A stretch of DNA of 64,000 bases from Liquidambar formosana. Taxonomy: Eukaryota > Streptophyta > Magnoliopsida > Saxifragales > Altingiaceae. The stretch spans positions 40,980,792-41,044,791 of the forward strand of contig CM077821.1 in assembly GCA_039720395.1 (NCBI GenBank), written 5' to 3'. The position numbers were made by a program, and so were the translations under genes. Positions 24,376 to 39,200 of this stretch are shown here, one piece after another; position 1 is the stretch's first letter, and each line of letters starts with the position of its first letter. Under the pieces are notes generated by a model. It saw only the letters and a list, made by a program, of their open reading frames with translations. It was not told the DNA's origin and ran no database searches.

Positions 24376-25230
24376 TCAAGGCCTAGAGAAAGTTTCATAA
24401 CTCGACAAATCAAACGGGCTCCAATTACCAACTAGTTGATTTATGTCATGAGCTTCGGGTTCAAGCCCTGGCAGTTGCGTCGATTGCAAGTGATTTGAAC
24501 CCATCATTTGAGAAGTACTACCCAACCAAGCCATCTCTTGCGAGAACACCTCTTCACCTGGCAACGGCGGCAACCCATAATTGCATGTGTCATCACCACC
24601 AAATAGTTGAATTCTATCTTGTTGTTTCTCAATCGAGTCGAACCCACCAAGGTACATCTGGTTGGCCTCGCTAAAATGATTTTCTGCTGAAGGGTCAGCA
24701 AGGGTTGGGCATCCAACAAAATCATTTTCCTGGGATTCTTGAATACTGATTGAATCCATATTTGTCCCAAAAGGTACACTGATATCACTAGGCAATTCTG
24801 GCAGCTCATCTCCGGCGGCCTTGGATTCTGGCCGTTGATTCAAGAAATTTGCGTAAACCACCGCAAGATCGATATTTGAACCGCCGGACATCATCGACGA
24901 ACTAGTGGATCCAACCAAAGGGTTTCCATTAGGGCCATTTGGATTCCCAGTGAGGCCATTTGGGGCACCTGCATAAGCCAAACTATTAGATGATGGGGAG
25001 CGATCGGATGATATACGTAACGACTTTGCTCTTCGGTTTTTCCTGCAACCTCCACCGACGGGCACGTTCCGGAGGGACCCACCTTTGGTCCAATACCTTC
25101 TACAGCCCTTGCAGAAGTATCGTGGTTGTGTTAAGCTATAGTTGTTGTAGTAGCAAAATTTGGTGTTGGAAGAACCGCAACGGGGGCAATGGGGGCATAT
25201 CTCAACATTAGGCTTCCATCCTCTCTCCAT
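24376..25230 (-). CDS. Dof zinc-finger transcription factor (Dof1.2/Dof3.5-like)
   Basis: A single-exon 284-aa nuclear transcription factor expected to bind AAAG (CTTT) sites. The Dof domain lies at residues 13-69. Its zinc ligands C15, C18, C40 and C43 give the family CX2CX21CX2C spacing, within [20 protein letters not shown] and [21 protein letters not shown] basic [13 protein letters not shown] tail follows. The N-terminus MERGWKPN places it near Arabidopsis Dof1.2 and Dof3.5. The rest is Ser/Asn/Gly-rich and low in complexity, ending [11 protein letters not shown]. The ATG at 25230 is used because it starts the conserved MERGWKP. The frame is intact. Target genes cannot be read from sequence. 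Confidence 0.93.
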   Translation of the reverse strand: MERGWKPNVEICPHCPRCGSSNTKFCYYNNYSLTQPRYFCKGCRRYWTKGGSLRNVPVGGGCRKNRRAKSLRISSDRSPSSNSLAYAGAPNGLTGNPNGPNGNPLVGSTSSSMMSGGSNIDLAVVYANFLNQRPESKAAGDELPELPSDISVPFGTNMDSISIQESQENDFVGCPTLADPSAENHFSEANQMYLGGFDSIEKQQDRIQLFGGDDTCNYGLPPLPGEEVFSQEMAWLGSTSQMMGSNHLQSTQLPGLEPEAHDINQLVGNWSPFDLSSYETFSRP

Positions 25231-25461
25231 CACAAATAATCCTTGGAACAGGATCGAGGACTCAATACAAATTGTGGCCTAAAGCTAATACTGTGAATGA
25301 GGCCTTTTGTACCAAGGCTATCTTTTCAATGAGTGGGTTGAAGCCTTAGGAACTGGGACGGCCTAAGGCCACCGTTTCAAACGTTATCCTATTGAGCGTG
25401 CCAGCCCTGCCTTGGACTGCATAGGCTGCAAATTCTCTTCCTCTGTAAACATCAAATCCTA

Positions 25462-25466
<5 letters not shown>

Positions 25467-25508
<42 letters not shown>
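25467..25508. repeat. (CT)n microsatellite in the Dof 5' leader
   Basis: About 21 CT units, reading GAGAGA on the Dof sense strand, about 240 nt upstream of its ATG. A possible TATA (TATATTGC, minus strand, about 25550-25543) further upstream would place the repeat in the 5' UTR. GA tracts are common in plant leaders and are bound by BPC/GAGA factors. Confidence 0.7.
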
Positions 25509-25512
<4 letters not shown>

Positions 25513-25559
25513 GGTAGAGAGAGAGGATCACTGGGAGAGCATGCAATATAGTGGAATAG

Positions 25560-28092
25560 TGAATAATGTGTGCACTTATGAGAGTGCAGAAGAGAAGTGG
25601 GTTGAGATGCACATGAATATATGTGCATGGGGCATTGGAAAATGGAAATGTGTATGCACCCATGCGCATGGGTGTTTGTTGAGTACAGTTTGTTACGGGC
25701 CGTTAAGGACGACGGGGCTGCCCCGTAGGCGAATAGCTGGTGTCGGTGTTTGTCACACATGGCATAAGGGTATTGGTGAAATGAGGGTGATGAAGGGAGC
25801 AAAGGCCTCGAGAGCCCCGACTTAGATTTCTTTCAGGAGCAGACAGTTCAGCCTTAAAAAAATGCAAGAAGGTCTCCCTCTGAGGTAAAACCTCGCCATG
25901 TGAAGTGAGATTCGATCAGGTTTTGGATAAAAAAAATTTAAAATGCTAGGGATCACACACCATGTAGAGGAGAGAGCCAGCAATGCTTAGGGTTCAAAGT
26001 GGTAAAAAATGATTGCATATTACACGTACGTGGAATAATGTGAAGCATCGACAAAAGTTCCCATCCATCATAATGCATAGAGATGAATGCTACCAATCGC
26101 AGCTGATAGTAGAATTAAAAAGTACTATTTCTATATGATTTTCGATCTTTTGTAAAGATATGCATATAAAAACATCATAATTCGCTTGAACTCCCAAAAT
26201 CTTACATTAGGGTCACTTAAGAAGCAATTTGGATATTAGATATTGGACTGGCAGAAGAAGAACCCCTTACATTATGACAGATTCTTCGCATCTGTTCTAT
26301 ACCATATTTTTATACCTCAACTTGGTTCAAGATTCATATTGCATATATATCGTCTCACACAGACCATTAGGTGATTAGTATGGGCTGAAACCTAGGTGGG
26401 AATAAAGTTTGGGATAATCCCTAATCGTTAATTAATATATATATATATGCAGACCATTTTCAATGACAATACTAGAGAGGAGCCACATCTTATGAGCAAG
26501 CGAGCTTGGTCCTCCTACGAGAGACTCAGTGAGTTCTAGCAATCTATGTTTCCAAATTAATTGAATTGGTAAAAATGAGTCAATGAGCGTGGCTTTGATA
26601 AGTAGAAAGCTCGCTTAGGTCCCTTTATTAAGGTACGATTTCTGATATATATAAATGGATTAATATTCCTTCAAAATTTTAAAGCTGAATGCATATGATG
26701 ATCAATTGCAGGCGTATGGAGCGTGGCTCAGAGCCTAGCTTTTGCTTGAAGGGAGAATGTTCTACTTGGGTGCTAGTTTTGACTTAATTAGAAAGGATTT
26801 CTCGGATCATGGGCTTCTTGGATCATGAAACTTGCAGATATCATACATTAATGTTCCTTCGAAATATAGGGACTCATTCCGACTGTATGTCACTTGCGAA
26901 GGAAGCCAAGCTAAATTTTGCCAGTAACACTCTCCTCTACGTGTATGTTTTGTCAACCACTAAACATGGCCCTCCAGGTTTCACCACAGTTAAAAGATGT
27001 TTTGTTGGGCTGCAATTTGGGCGGTTTAAGAGGTAAACCCGAGGAATAGAACCCTTAATCTAAGCCTAACCCAACCCGACCTTAATTTCTAAGCACGGGT
27101 CTGGTGGGCGTGGGATGACCCAGTTAGCCTGTTTTAGTTATAGTGATCTTCTATCATTTGCATCATTCTAATTCTACGTTTACACCATCATGCCTATACA
27201 ATTCTCAAGCTTGGTCGTCCCACAACTTCACTTTAAAGGTGCTTTCAGCAATTATACAACTAGCTGAAACTTTGGCGGGAGTTCTTAAGACTAGGATACC
27301 CCTAATCCTAATCGTTAATCCAAATAAATAAATAACTAAATGAAGCAATTAAACAAGAATTGAGGAAAATTATTGTCACTATCAGGTCTCACCACAATAG
27401 GCTTCGCAATAAAACTTTCATCCTATGCTACACTCTGAAATTGTGAATGAAAAAGTACGACACCACAATACATCTGGTCCTTAGAAATATTCTCAATCAT
27501 CACAGTGCTTCATCTTCAACTATGTATGAATCTTCACAGTACATCTTCAACTACGTATGTTAGGGGTTGACAGGACGACACAGATGCATTACTTATTTCA
27601 TACAATTATAGGAACTCTGCTTTCCCTTTCCAGTTTCTCAGAAGCTGCATCCACAACCAAAAAACACATTAACCTAGACGTTATATTACCCACGCGCACA
27701 ACCAAAAAAAAAAAAAAAAAAGAAGGGAAAGAGGCCTGGACGTTGTTAGACAAACACAAACACAAAAAAAAAAAAAAAATGAAAAAAAAAAATTTTCCAG
27801 CTGATAATTGAAAGAAAATAAAATATAAAAAATGTGGCATGGAAAGCTCCCAATTTAATAACATCAAATGCAAAAATAAATATATTGTACATTTATACAA
27901 AATTTCATAGTGGACAACACATGATGCCCGCAAATGCCTGACGCTCACAAAAATTTGGTGGTTCCAGTAGGCGCAGAATAACGACTCCAGATGGGGCTGT
28001 GACTATATACATGGAAAGTTATCAGTAGTTTACAGGTCTGAACGGGAAGATTGTCGTGAGAGAAATGAGATCCTTTGGTTCGTATGATGCCG
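25560..28092. other. Dof promoter, spacer and VIR 3' flank
   Basis: 25560 to about 26500 holds the Dof promoter region. The rest is AT-rich spacer with A-runs at 27706-27722 and 27764-27790. The part nearest 28092 is probably the VIR 3' UTR. No independent gene is supported. Confidence 0.4.
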
Positions 28093-31000
28093 CTATAGAT
28101 GGCCCAACTTTTCCTGTTCAATTACACAAGAAACAATCAAGTCTCGGGCATATGAATAGCATTACTTTGTACGACATCAATAAATTTCAAAAGAATATCA
28201 CGTCCAGTGGACGAAATTTCAGAATAGAGTACAAAGTGCCTCATCCACAGCATGCCAAAGGGAAATTGAGACCAAATGGAAATGCCATGGAGATAATGAG
28301 TTACTATTTATTTAGTTATTCATCTTTGAGTTTTTTCTTTTCTTTTCTTTTCTTTTCCCTTTTTTTTTTTTTTTTTTTTTTGGGTTGGGGGTGGGGAGGT
28401 TCTGAGTTGCCTTCCCTCGTACAAGCAAACCAACCCTACATTTAAAACCTACGCCTTGGTTTCTCAAGCAGCTCCTTAGGTTGGGATCAATAACTAATAC
28501 AGAACATATTCTATTCATTGTATGTGTACTATATTATTTCCTTGGCACCTCTTCTTTCCATCACTGTTGACCAATAAGGCAAGTGGCACCAATTTTTTTC
28601 TGAGAGAGAGAGAGAGAGAGAGAGAGAAATTTGCCCAATGCAATTGACTATCAAACCTGAAGCATCTGCATTAACTTTGGATGCTGCTCTAAAAGCTGGC
28701 AAAGTTTATCCCGGTCACTCAATAAAGACTGTCATGGAAGAAGTATAATAATGATTAGAAAGAAAAGCTGAGACAATTCTTACTAAATGCATTAAAAAAG
28801 TTCTGCAAGGATTATCTACAATAAATACCTGAATAGCTTCCGGAGAACTGAAGTACTGTTGTAATGACATTCCTGAATCTTGTTGCTGGTGGGAGGCACC
28901 ATCCCCTTGCTGATTCAGAACATGCAGTTGGGCATGTTCAACTTGCTGCTGCTGCGCATGTGAAAAGTTCTCTTGATGTTGCGGTTGATAATAGACATGC
29001 ATTGGAGAAACTTGGGGCTGTTGCAGCATCTGTAATGACTGCACTTGCAATTGAACGGGGGTCTGTAACAAAGACACCCCTTGCTCTGCCTGTTGTGAAG
29101 GTTGAATAGGAGGCCTAAGATGCTGAGGCGGCTGTGGAGGACGTAGAAGCTGTGGTGGCTGCAGTGGCTGCAACTGAGAAAGGGGTTGTATTGACTGAAT
29201 GGAAGGTTGAGGAGTGGAAAGATTCTGCAAGATACTTGGGTTCTCACCCTGCTGTTGCTGAGTTGGGGAGCTACCGTAAATAGTTACAGGTACTGTAGGA
29301 GACCTACTGAAAGCCAAGTGTGGCAACAGAGGAGGCAGGGGATAAGATGTTAGTCTAGCCCCTGATGCAGAAAGGTTGCCTAATCGAGCATCACTTGAAG
29401 CTGCAACAGACATCTGTGGAAGCTCGGATGACCCAACACTAGTTTGATTGTATACTGGAGATTGGGAAGTAGAAGCTTTTAATGATGGTAAAGAAAATGG
29501 AGCGGATGTAAAAGGAGGCGGCATAGGAGGAAGCGGCGGTTGGGGCCGAGCAGATCCACTGGGAGAAGAGAAAGAAGTCCTTGAATACTTAGAATCTGAC
29601 ATGGGAAGGGAAGATGCTAATGCAGAACTGTTGTTAAATGCAGACAGATATTCTGATTGAACCTGCAAAAAAGGAAAATTGAGTGATTCCATAAATCAAA
29701 AGGAACTCGCTGGAGACAAGACTAGTAGAATTGTGAATTTTCTCTTACGTGGAATGCAGTGGTCAATGGCGGCTTCACATCTGTCATAGAGTTAACAAAT
29801 GGAGACGATTGAGTTGGAACATGATCTGGAGCCTGAGATACTACAGGTGTGATTGTTGGTGGAGGTGGCATTGGAGGTAAAGGTGGTTGATTCAGTGGAA
29901 ATTTCTGGTCAAAATGTCCTTGAGGTCCTGTAGCTAAAGGTACATTACCAGTTTGTTGCGGACTGTTCTTAGAATAGAAATTAGGTGGAGGCATCCTACT
30001 ATCAAGTGGTAATTGTATAGATGATGCAGAAGCCTTATTATAGCCGGAGGTAGGAAACCCAGGACTACTGGCTGCTGCAGCATAATCAAACCCACTAGAT
30101 GTCTTAATTGGAATAACATTCTTCGAGTCATCAGATTGCTCAGTATACTTCTTATCTGAAGAAACACTTGGTTGGCGAGTCAAAGACATATCAGGACGTG
30201 AAACTGACATCCTCGAAGAAAACTCACTTTGTGTATTTTCATCAACATTAGATGCTGATGGTGTAGCCAAGTGAGAAAACTGACTACTTTCATTCACATC
30301 ACTCTCAGTCTCTTCAACAATTGAGTGGGGAGAACTTTGCTCAACTATGACAGAGGGAGGCTGCTGCAGATTAACATCTGGTTGAGGGAAGGGCAGTTTG
30401 TCATCAGATTCAGATTCCTCACCATCAAACACAATATCAATTCCCTGAAGATCATCATCAAGATCTGCTTTCAACTGCCTAGATTTGTTGGACTTCTCTG
30501 TATCAGTGTCATTCTCAGGAGCCACATTCTTCTCTAGTGCTGTCATCTCCCCTACTACCATTGCCACAGGATTCTGACGCTCCCTTTGTCTGGCCATGAA
30601 TTCATCCACGTGAATTGACGGAGGTCTCCCACCAGTAGATCCTACTCGCTGGACAGCAATTACATTAGAACTAGCATTACCCTCAACATTTCTTTCTCTG
30701 GCAACATAGTCATCCACATGCATAGAAGGGGGCCTGCTGGTATTTGGCTTGCGCTGCCGAAAGGTATCCCTACGAGTAGGACCAGAAGGGGCAGTAGGTG
30801 GTCCTGATCCCCGTGAAAAAGCACTTTGGGCCATTATCTCACCAGGAGAATTTTCTCCTCTTGCACGCCTACTTGGACCCTCCAGTGACGAGATTTTCCT
30901 CTTCGCAGAAAGAGTTGTCTGAGACAATCTATCAGGTAAAGTTTCCGGGCATTCCCACAGGAACTTGTCTATAAGTCCTCCAAGGTATAAATAATCATCA

Positions 31001-31161
31001 ACCTTTTCAACACTGCTATCTGCCATCTGATATATCTTCAAAGAAACTAGAACATCACTTGGTGACGAAGGAACACCTTCAGTCGAAATGATATCATCTG
31101 CCTCAACTGAACCAGTAGGCTTTTGCATCAATAACAACAATGACTTTGCATACTCCAAAAC
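28093..31161 (-). CDS. VIR: VIR exons 25-28, disordered C-terminal tail
   Basis: Exon 29749-31161 starts VLEYAKSLLLLMQKPTGSVE and holds two copies of a family motif, RPPSMHVDDYVARER and RPPSIHVDEFMARQRE, followed by acidic Ser-rich and Pro-rich stretches. Exon 28829-29662 is very rich in Gln, Pro and Leu and ends MSLQQYFSSPEAIQ. Exon 28657-28728 reads SLLSDRDKLCQLLEQHPKLM then QMLQ. A 7-codon last exon, 28093-28113, gives EKLGHL and stop, after the acceptor TTGAACAG. The same LEQ-PKLMQMLQ-EKLG ending is known in Arabidopsis VIR. If the last intron is retained, translation stops two codons after QMLQ. Confidence 0.9.
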
Positions 31162-34100
31162 CTGCATGTTGATGTAAAGTCATTACAGAGGAACATTTCA
31201 GAAGGAAAGAAGGCATGGTAGGAAAGTTCAATTTTAAAGTAGTCATACCTGATACAAAGTGGTCTTCATATCAGAGGTAACTGAGTCGTCATCAGTAATC
31301 TTTGAAGTTAAAACAGTTGTCATTTCCTCTATGTACTTTATGTTTTCTACAGGAATACCATCCATTCCAACCATATCATAAGGAAGCTCCAAAAAGGTAT
31401 TTTAATGCAGCAACCCTGTTCAAGTTCAAACTAATCAAAAGCAAAATGTAAGTTTAGCCAATCATATTACTATAAGAAAATCAATACTAAAAATAATTTT
31501 ATCATCTATAAATGAAGAATTTGTACCAGAAAGCAAAGTCATTATGCGATGAAAACTACAAGCATGCAAAAAATCTAGAAAGGATAACATTTACTTAGCA
31601 TTCCACTTCAGGACAGCAGTTCTATACATGGTCGGAATATAATTCCACTCCAGGACAGCAGTTCTATACATGGTCGGAATAAATATATAAAGGGTTTCAG
31701 ATATGGAAAACAAAAAAAGAAAAAAGTTAGGTTGAAGATAATCACAGCCAAAGTTGGAACATATGACCAATGCACATCAATGCAATTTTATGGTGGAATA
31801 TACCAGGGGTAATGGGTATGTTTCAGTTTCCTTCCTCCTATTTTTTCCCCTTTTTGGGTAAAGACTCACCTCCCTTCTATTTTAAGTTAGTTTCTAAAAG
31901 GGAGGGTTCTTATTGACTACAAGATACATTCATATCAATACTGTAAACTAGGGGAACAATAAAACACAATCATACATAACATTCTTCAGGAAGTCTAAAT
32001 CGTGGGATCTTCTTTTACTAGAAATTGGAAAGGTCAAATAACCTCTCATGTCAAAGTTTAGAAATAACCTGTCACTGCTTTATTACTTGTGTCAATTCAA
32101 AAATACACATTAGATTTTTATTAAAGGACAAAAATACCCATAGTAGCGCTAATCACTATCATAGGACAAGTCCTTAAAAGTATGAAGTGGGAGAGGGATC
32201 TGTAGAAGGTGCAAAGCCGTAAAGATAGCAGGGAAACAGAAATCCTGTCAGAGTAAAACCACCAGTGCTAAAGCTTCCAAGAGGCAACTGAAAAAACCAT
32301 ATTTGAAAGAAACAGCATCACCCAGTACAGAGGATCTTACCACTATGAATAATGACCATAATGAGACTTGACAATAATTCCTCCCAAATGAATAATTAAC
32401 TAAATAAATGTAACACTACACATTACTACCACTGGAACACAGAGAGAGAGAGAGAGAGAAGGGAGGGGGGGGGGGGGGGGGGGGAAGCAGAAGACTTCAT
32501 ACAAACGCAGATCAACTTGACAAGGCCTTACTTTTTTTTTTGAAATTGTTATAAAGCCTGCATAAATTCCTGAAATGCTGCAAGACAATTTATGCCACAT
32601 CATTTAGCTACAAGGTGGAACCCACTAAACAAAGGTAATTTACTCTTAGCCATTTTTGACGCATTAAGCTATATTGACATTGTATATTACTGACACAAGC
32701 AAACATTCCCATAATTCTCAGCTTCATTATTTTCATTCCACAAAAATGTCATAGGGAGGGGCCCATTTGCACTGAATGCAAATTCAATTTCTCGTCCCCA
32801 ATCTACAAAATTAGAATGCATCTATACAATTCGGCAGATTTCAATACACTTGATAACCAAATCAGACCCCTCAAATTTGGGGTCTTGATCCTTTTTATCC
32901 TTGTTGGCATGGCATGGGAGCACAAAACTGTAAAATCCAGATAGCAAGTCAAGCCCCAGTTCAAGCCTTCAACTTGAGGCCATAATTTAAACCGATGTGC
33001 AGTCATCTTTGAACACGTCCTTAGTTTAAAACCATATAAATTAGAATTCACTTCTTTTATCAGGCTATTGTCACTACTCTTTTCTAAATTAATCAATCAT
33101 GGTCCTTCAGCTCATCCATCCCAATCATCTTGAGACATATCTTGTGATGATTCCATATCTTAGTGGACTAACATTCATAACACACAGCTAGTTTTATTGT
33201 CCTTTTGTACAATTTTCCATCACATCACAATGTGATGACCAAGTAAAACTATGAAACCACATATTCACCTAAAGCCATTCAACCCAAATTTCATACGACC
33301 AGCATACTACATTTTTTTTTTCTTTTATATATATATATATATATATATTTTATAAAGGTGATACGACCAACATACTACTCAATTTCTCCTTCAAGTCTTT
33401 GAGACCTAGTGGATTTTACTAACCACATTAACAATGGGCAACAATCTACAAGAAATAGTTGGCAAGGCAAAGAAATTAAGCGTACAATTATGAAACCACA
33501 ATGAATGATCTTAAAAATCTTTCAATGCCCTTCTACTAAAACCGAAACTTCCCAACCAACTCTTTTAGATGGTAGCCAGTAAGTAAAGCACATTGCAACA
33601 ATGGATGTACCCTCTTGCATTTTAATATCACATAGCACCATCTCAGCCGGGGTCAGCAAGTCACCTCCCAAGAACCAAACACTAGAAAAATTTTGAAACA
33701 AGAAATCCCACAACTCTAGAAGTATGGTTTATGCCAAAGGCTGCCTTCACTGGTTTCACTAAGATCTTCAATGCAATTCAGAAAGCAAGCAAGCAATTTT
33801 TTTTAAGAAAAAAAGAAGACAAAGAAGAACAGGAGCTTCAGGTATAGAACAATACTATAAAATATGAATAAGGAGCAAATGCTATCAAATGATAACAATA
33901 AACATATGCTACATATCTGAACATAGCTTACATCAAACTCAAAGTCTGCAGAAATATAGAAGAATTAATCCATTAGTGTAGCCAAAAATCCATGAAGAGA
34001 ACTCACTTTTTTCCATCCATGGAAAAGCGCAAAGCAGCTAAAGATAATGCACCAACAGCATCAATTGCATAGGTTGATAAGCCATCCATCGAATTAACTG

Positions 34101-35691
34101 ATCTCAACAACCTTTTCCAGCAACATAACAAAGGAGGACGCTTTCTCCATTCAAATTTATTAAAAAGAATATAATTTCCATCCCCTTCAAGCCCTCTATC
34201 TGATTCAAGTTCTTCAACACTAGAGGAGCAAATACGCGAAAAAATGGCCACTAAAGCACTTTGACCTTCGTTGCAAGAACCCAATTCTTTAAAAGCCGTT
34301 AGACAAGCTAGTAATTCCCTTCCAACTGGTAGGAGCTGCAGAGCAGAAAAGAGCACTCTCCATTACAATCAAGAAATCAAGAAAAAGTATCCACTACTGT
34401 GAAACAAGAAAGGGAAATGCACCTCAATTCCAAACTCAGTAGCTCTAAGAAGCACCCAAAGACATTCCAAAAGAGATATATAAATAAATAAACAGTTACT
34501 AAATCCCCCCCCCCCCCAGCCCACACCCACACACACACAGAGGGGATGAGATAGTGTTGCTGCTGCTTCGGCTACTTACTATCTACCCATTCTCTATTTC
34601 ACAATCCCTGCGCACATCAGTTATGCTTGTGGGCTATGCATGACACCAGGGCACTAGGTTTGCAATTAATAAAACCCTCTTATAAACCACAACAAACCTA
34701 ATGAATTCATAATTTTTAAGAGGAAAAACCTCTCATCAAAACTTTTCTATTTAATGTATCAAAGCACCCATATACTCCTCTATATCCTTTCTTCAAAAAA
34801 TCTAGTGACTATAACTAAATTTTACGTGTATGTGAGTGTGTATAAATATATACAGTACCATAACTCTTACTAATTTTATTCAAACGCTATTTATATTCCT
34901 TATAATAATCATCATGCCTTTTGTTACCAAGAATTAAAAAGGTTTAATAAATAAATTTAAATTAAAAAAATTAATCAAAGCTTACATACTTATAAATAAA
35001 TAAATATAGATGTATTTATTAATATATATATACATATATATGTATATGTATATATGTATGTATATATATATATATAAAAATTTTAATTTTAATTTTAATT
35101 TTAAAAATTAATCAAAGCTTACATACTTACAAATAAATACATACAGATATATATCTATATATATATATATATATATATATAGGGGAAGGATCCGTTGACA
35201 CTTGATGTAAGACATTTTACTTTTAAACCCCTCAATATCTTTTTGTAGGAATAATATTTTGCCAATCCAACCGTTGGATTAGATACTCTACTCATGCACG
35301 TCATGTGTGTCATTAAGTGCCCCAAATTATTGTTTTATTTATAAAAGAAATATAAGTTTATGGATCAAATGATTGCCAATATGCAAGATCAAATGCTTCC
35401 CATTATGTGATTAGCTTGAAATTCCGCACGCATGATGTGCATGAGTAGAATATCTAATCCAATGATTGGATTGGCGTAATATTATTCCTACAAAAGGATA
35501 TTAAGAGAAAAAAGTCTTACACCAAATGTCAACTAATCCCTCTCCATATATATACACAACTGATCATGTGCAGGATATCCCAGATATCTCAAACGATTAC
35601 AACTATCCCTGAGCGATACACGTGTGCGCATGCCATTAACGGACGGTCGTGATCGTATGGGGTAGTCCGGATATCCTGCACTTGAACAGCC

Positions 35692-35724
<33 letters not shown>

Positions 35725-36037
35725 GGTTAGGATTGGGGGACACAAATTTTGACACAAGTTTTTATAAAGCCATCTACGATTCATATTTTGCAAAACCCAC
35801 CGTTGGATTAGATTGCCCACCCATGTAGAGCATGCATGAAAAAAATCTACTTGATCTGTTATCGATTGAAATTTGATCCAAAAACTTACATTTCTATTCC
35901 ACTTTTGATCTCGGATCTACTTGATTTTTTCATGTATGCTCTACATTGGTAGGCAATCTAATCCAACGGTGGGTTTCGCAAAATATGAATCATAGACGGA
36001 ATTATAAAAACTTGTGTCAAAAATTGTGTCCCTCAAT

Positions 36038-36082
<45 letters not shown>

Positions 36083-36159
36083 TATACAAATATATTTAAC
36101 ATGATATACATTGTTATCCCAATCCTAATAGCTTAAGCTTTTGGGGTTAAAGTGTGTTC

Positions 36160-36219
<60 letters not shown>

Positions 36220-39200
36220 CTCCGTCACGTTTATGCTGTATTTTCTAAATTTTCCCTGTCGGTCTGTTTGTCCCATGTTGTATACTTGTATTTGTGCTAC
36301 ATAGGATAAAGAATTATACAGCATTTCAAATCAAAATTAAAATCGAAAAGCTCTTAACCACAATATTGGCATCTGCTTTAAAAATTATGAAAGAAGAATT
36401 CCTTTTTACTTCATCAAATATATATATATATATATATATATAGGGAGGAAAGGGAGATGGTCAAGTGTGGGACGTCCCAGACTCTTAGTTGTGCAGTGAA
36501 GACTTCCTTTCAGTATTTTCCACGCATGGCTCTAAGCCATGTGTTCCCGTTCAGGACGATCCGCACTAGATCATTTTTTATGAAAGAAAAGAGTTTTGAA
36601 TATTTTTCATTTAAGATTCAATCGCCTACATTAAAATTCTGCCCGCTTCGGTCAACAATGTGGTCTTAGCCCCAAAAGATTAAGTAGGCCACTTTTTGTA
36701 TCGTTAATCGCCATTAATAAGCTTTTTTATTTACCAGAAGTATTATAAAGATGATTCAAGTATTTTCTACAAACATGGTTTCACATTCATTCTAACAAAA
36801 CATAAAAAATTTAGAAGCAAGCATACAATGGATAACTTTGATCTTTAACAGTCAAGTTCTCATTACATCAAGCAATATGTTTATTAATTTCACAAAGTGA
36901 TAAACAAAAGATATCAACGTGGAAAGGAAAGAGAAATTACCTGACATAACTTAAAAAGATAGGGAAAGATCAACAAACAATCTTCAGTACTCAAATTTTC
37001 AAAACTGTGCCTGAGAAATCCACCCAAGAATTTTTGCACACCCATCATTAAAATATTCTCCATGCAAAGAGTAAAAGCATGTATAAGAACCAAAAAAATT
37101 TGCATAATTTACTCACTTATCATATCTCAAGGGGTATTCCAGAGGTGCCCGGGAATTACAAATTAATACGAAGCATTTGAATACAGGAAGGCACCAACTA
37201 AGCGGAGTAAATCCACATTTAGCTAAATTTCTGCTGTCTTGAAGCTGCTTCCCATCTGAATTGATTGCAGCAATACACCTCTCAAGAACTTTTGTTAGCA
37301 TCTGAACAACACCCTCTTTCAACAATAGCGGCTGATAAGGGTAAAAATGATTTTCAGTGAATTCAGTTGTGATTTCTAACAAAGGAAAATTTAAACAGAG
37401 ATGTTATTTTTTTCATTTAAAGAAAAAGGAAGGAGAAAAAAAAACATACCTTCGCACGCGGATGCTCCAATAAGCTAGCAATAAAATCAAGCAATCTGTA
37501 AAGCTGGAAAGAGAGACAAATATTTTAAGCACTCATGAGTCAAGACTCAAGACTAGACAAGTTGTAACAACGGGATAAATATTTTACCTTGTAAGTATCC
37601 ATGTCTGATAAAGAAAATTCAGAAAGGCGATCATGAATCCATGAAATTATGGGTTGCACAAGCACCGAAGCATCGTCAGCTTTTTGGCAAGCAATGCGAA
37701 TTATGAAAACTCGAAGCATGTCTTGTATAACCACCAATGACTGTTTAATGAGAATTAAATTAGGGAAACACAATGTAACACTTGGGGAAAAAATGCACAT
37801 CTACCTCACCCTCCACAACAAAACCACAGAAGAAAAAGGAAAAACAGATGTGAGGCAAAACAACTGAGCATGAAATCACGTACACTAATAGCATAGTGTA
37901 AGATAACTTGTGCAATTTTCTCAAGCTGTGGTGTCAATTGGCCAAGCAGCATTTCGAGGTGTCCAGGATGCAGGTACCAGCCAACCTGTCTCTCCTTCTG
38001 AGGCCCTAATAACGTCCCAACAGCCAATGTTCTCAGGGCACTTAACAAGGGCATTCCATTCTTCCAAAGCCAGACACCTTCCTCAGGAAATAAATCATTC
38101 TTGCAATAAAAGAAAATGATGAAAAATAGTCACATATTTCAGTTCGACAAGGTTTCAACTGAAACATGATTTTAATGATTCAGGCGTACATAAGCCATAT
38201 CCATGAAATGAAAAGCACTAGAAAAGTACCATGTTGATAAATTATTCCTACAAAAAGAAATGATAAAATGAACAAGCACTACTAGGGCATAACACATCAA
38301 TCTCATTCCACACTTAACACTATTGAAAATCCTACTATTGCCGAGGGTCTCCAGAAATTAATGATATTGAAGAACTCGCATACCAGAAGACACAGCAAAC
38401 TGCAGGTTTCCTTTGGACCCAAGGCCAGCAATGAAGTAGCTTGAACGCTGGCAAGGAGGGAATGGAAAAGACCAGGAGTCCAACCATATATTGGCCAACA
38501 AGCAAGTGCAGACACAAGAAGATGGCAGACAGCTCCAAAACCAAGTGCAGAATTAGGATAAGGAGAGGACAAGTCCGCTGCACATGCAGCTAACTTCGGG
38601 CTACAAACAAAACAATTCACTCACTTATAAACAGACCACATGATCAATGATATCAGAAGGCAAAAAGGGGACAAATCATTTTACCTTACTTTCTCGATGC
38701 AATCGTAGAAGGGCATTCATTAATTTTGTATTTCTATGCTGCTCCTTAGCTTCCTATTAACAGAGTAATGAAACAACTCAATTCTAACAGAAAACTGATG
38801 CGCGTCTACTTTGCATGGGAAGTAACTATTACAATCAAACCAAATTACCATTGAAACTCCAACAAGTAAGAAATAAGATATACAAATAAATAAATATATA
38901 CATAAAAATATAAGGAATAGATATTCTTAAAAGACAAGAAGATACAAAAGGAAGGACAAGGGGTCCTTCAGCAAATTATAAAGGTCATATTCAACGCAAC
39001 ACACCCCTCAAAAGCTAGCCAAGCGCCATAACAAAGGCTCAAGGCAAGTAAATGTGTCCTCCAAATAAGATTTCCGTTCCCACATTAGCATACCTTTGTA
39101 ACAAGAGCAAATGACACCCAAAGTACTAGCACAACAAATGAGTACATCTTGAAGTACTAATGCTCGACCTTTAGCCTGAATCAGATGATAGTTGGCTAAG

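Noticed and set aside
25346..25825. Long open frames on both strands over the CT repeat upstream of the Dof gene
   Set aside because: They arise from the dinucleotide repeat, which is open in several frames, and encode Ser-Leu or Arg-Glu runs with no protein similarity.
28714..31167. Two separate Gln/Pro-rich genes on the minus strand
   Set aside because: They are the two large 3' exons of VIR; donor and acceptor sites at 29749 and 29662 join them in phase.
36133..36324. Protein with a Val-Cys repeat
   Set aside because: Translation of a (CA)n microsatellite.
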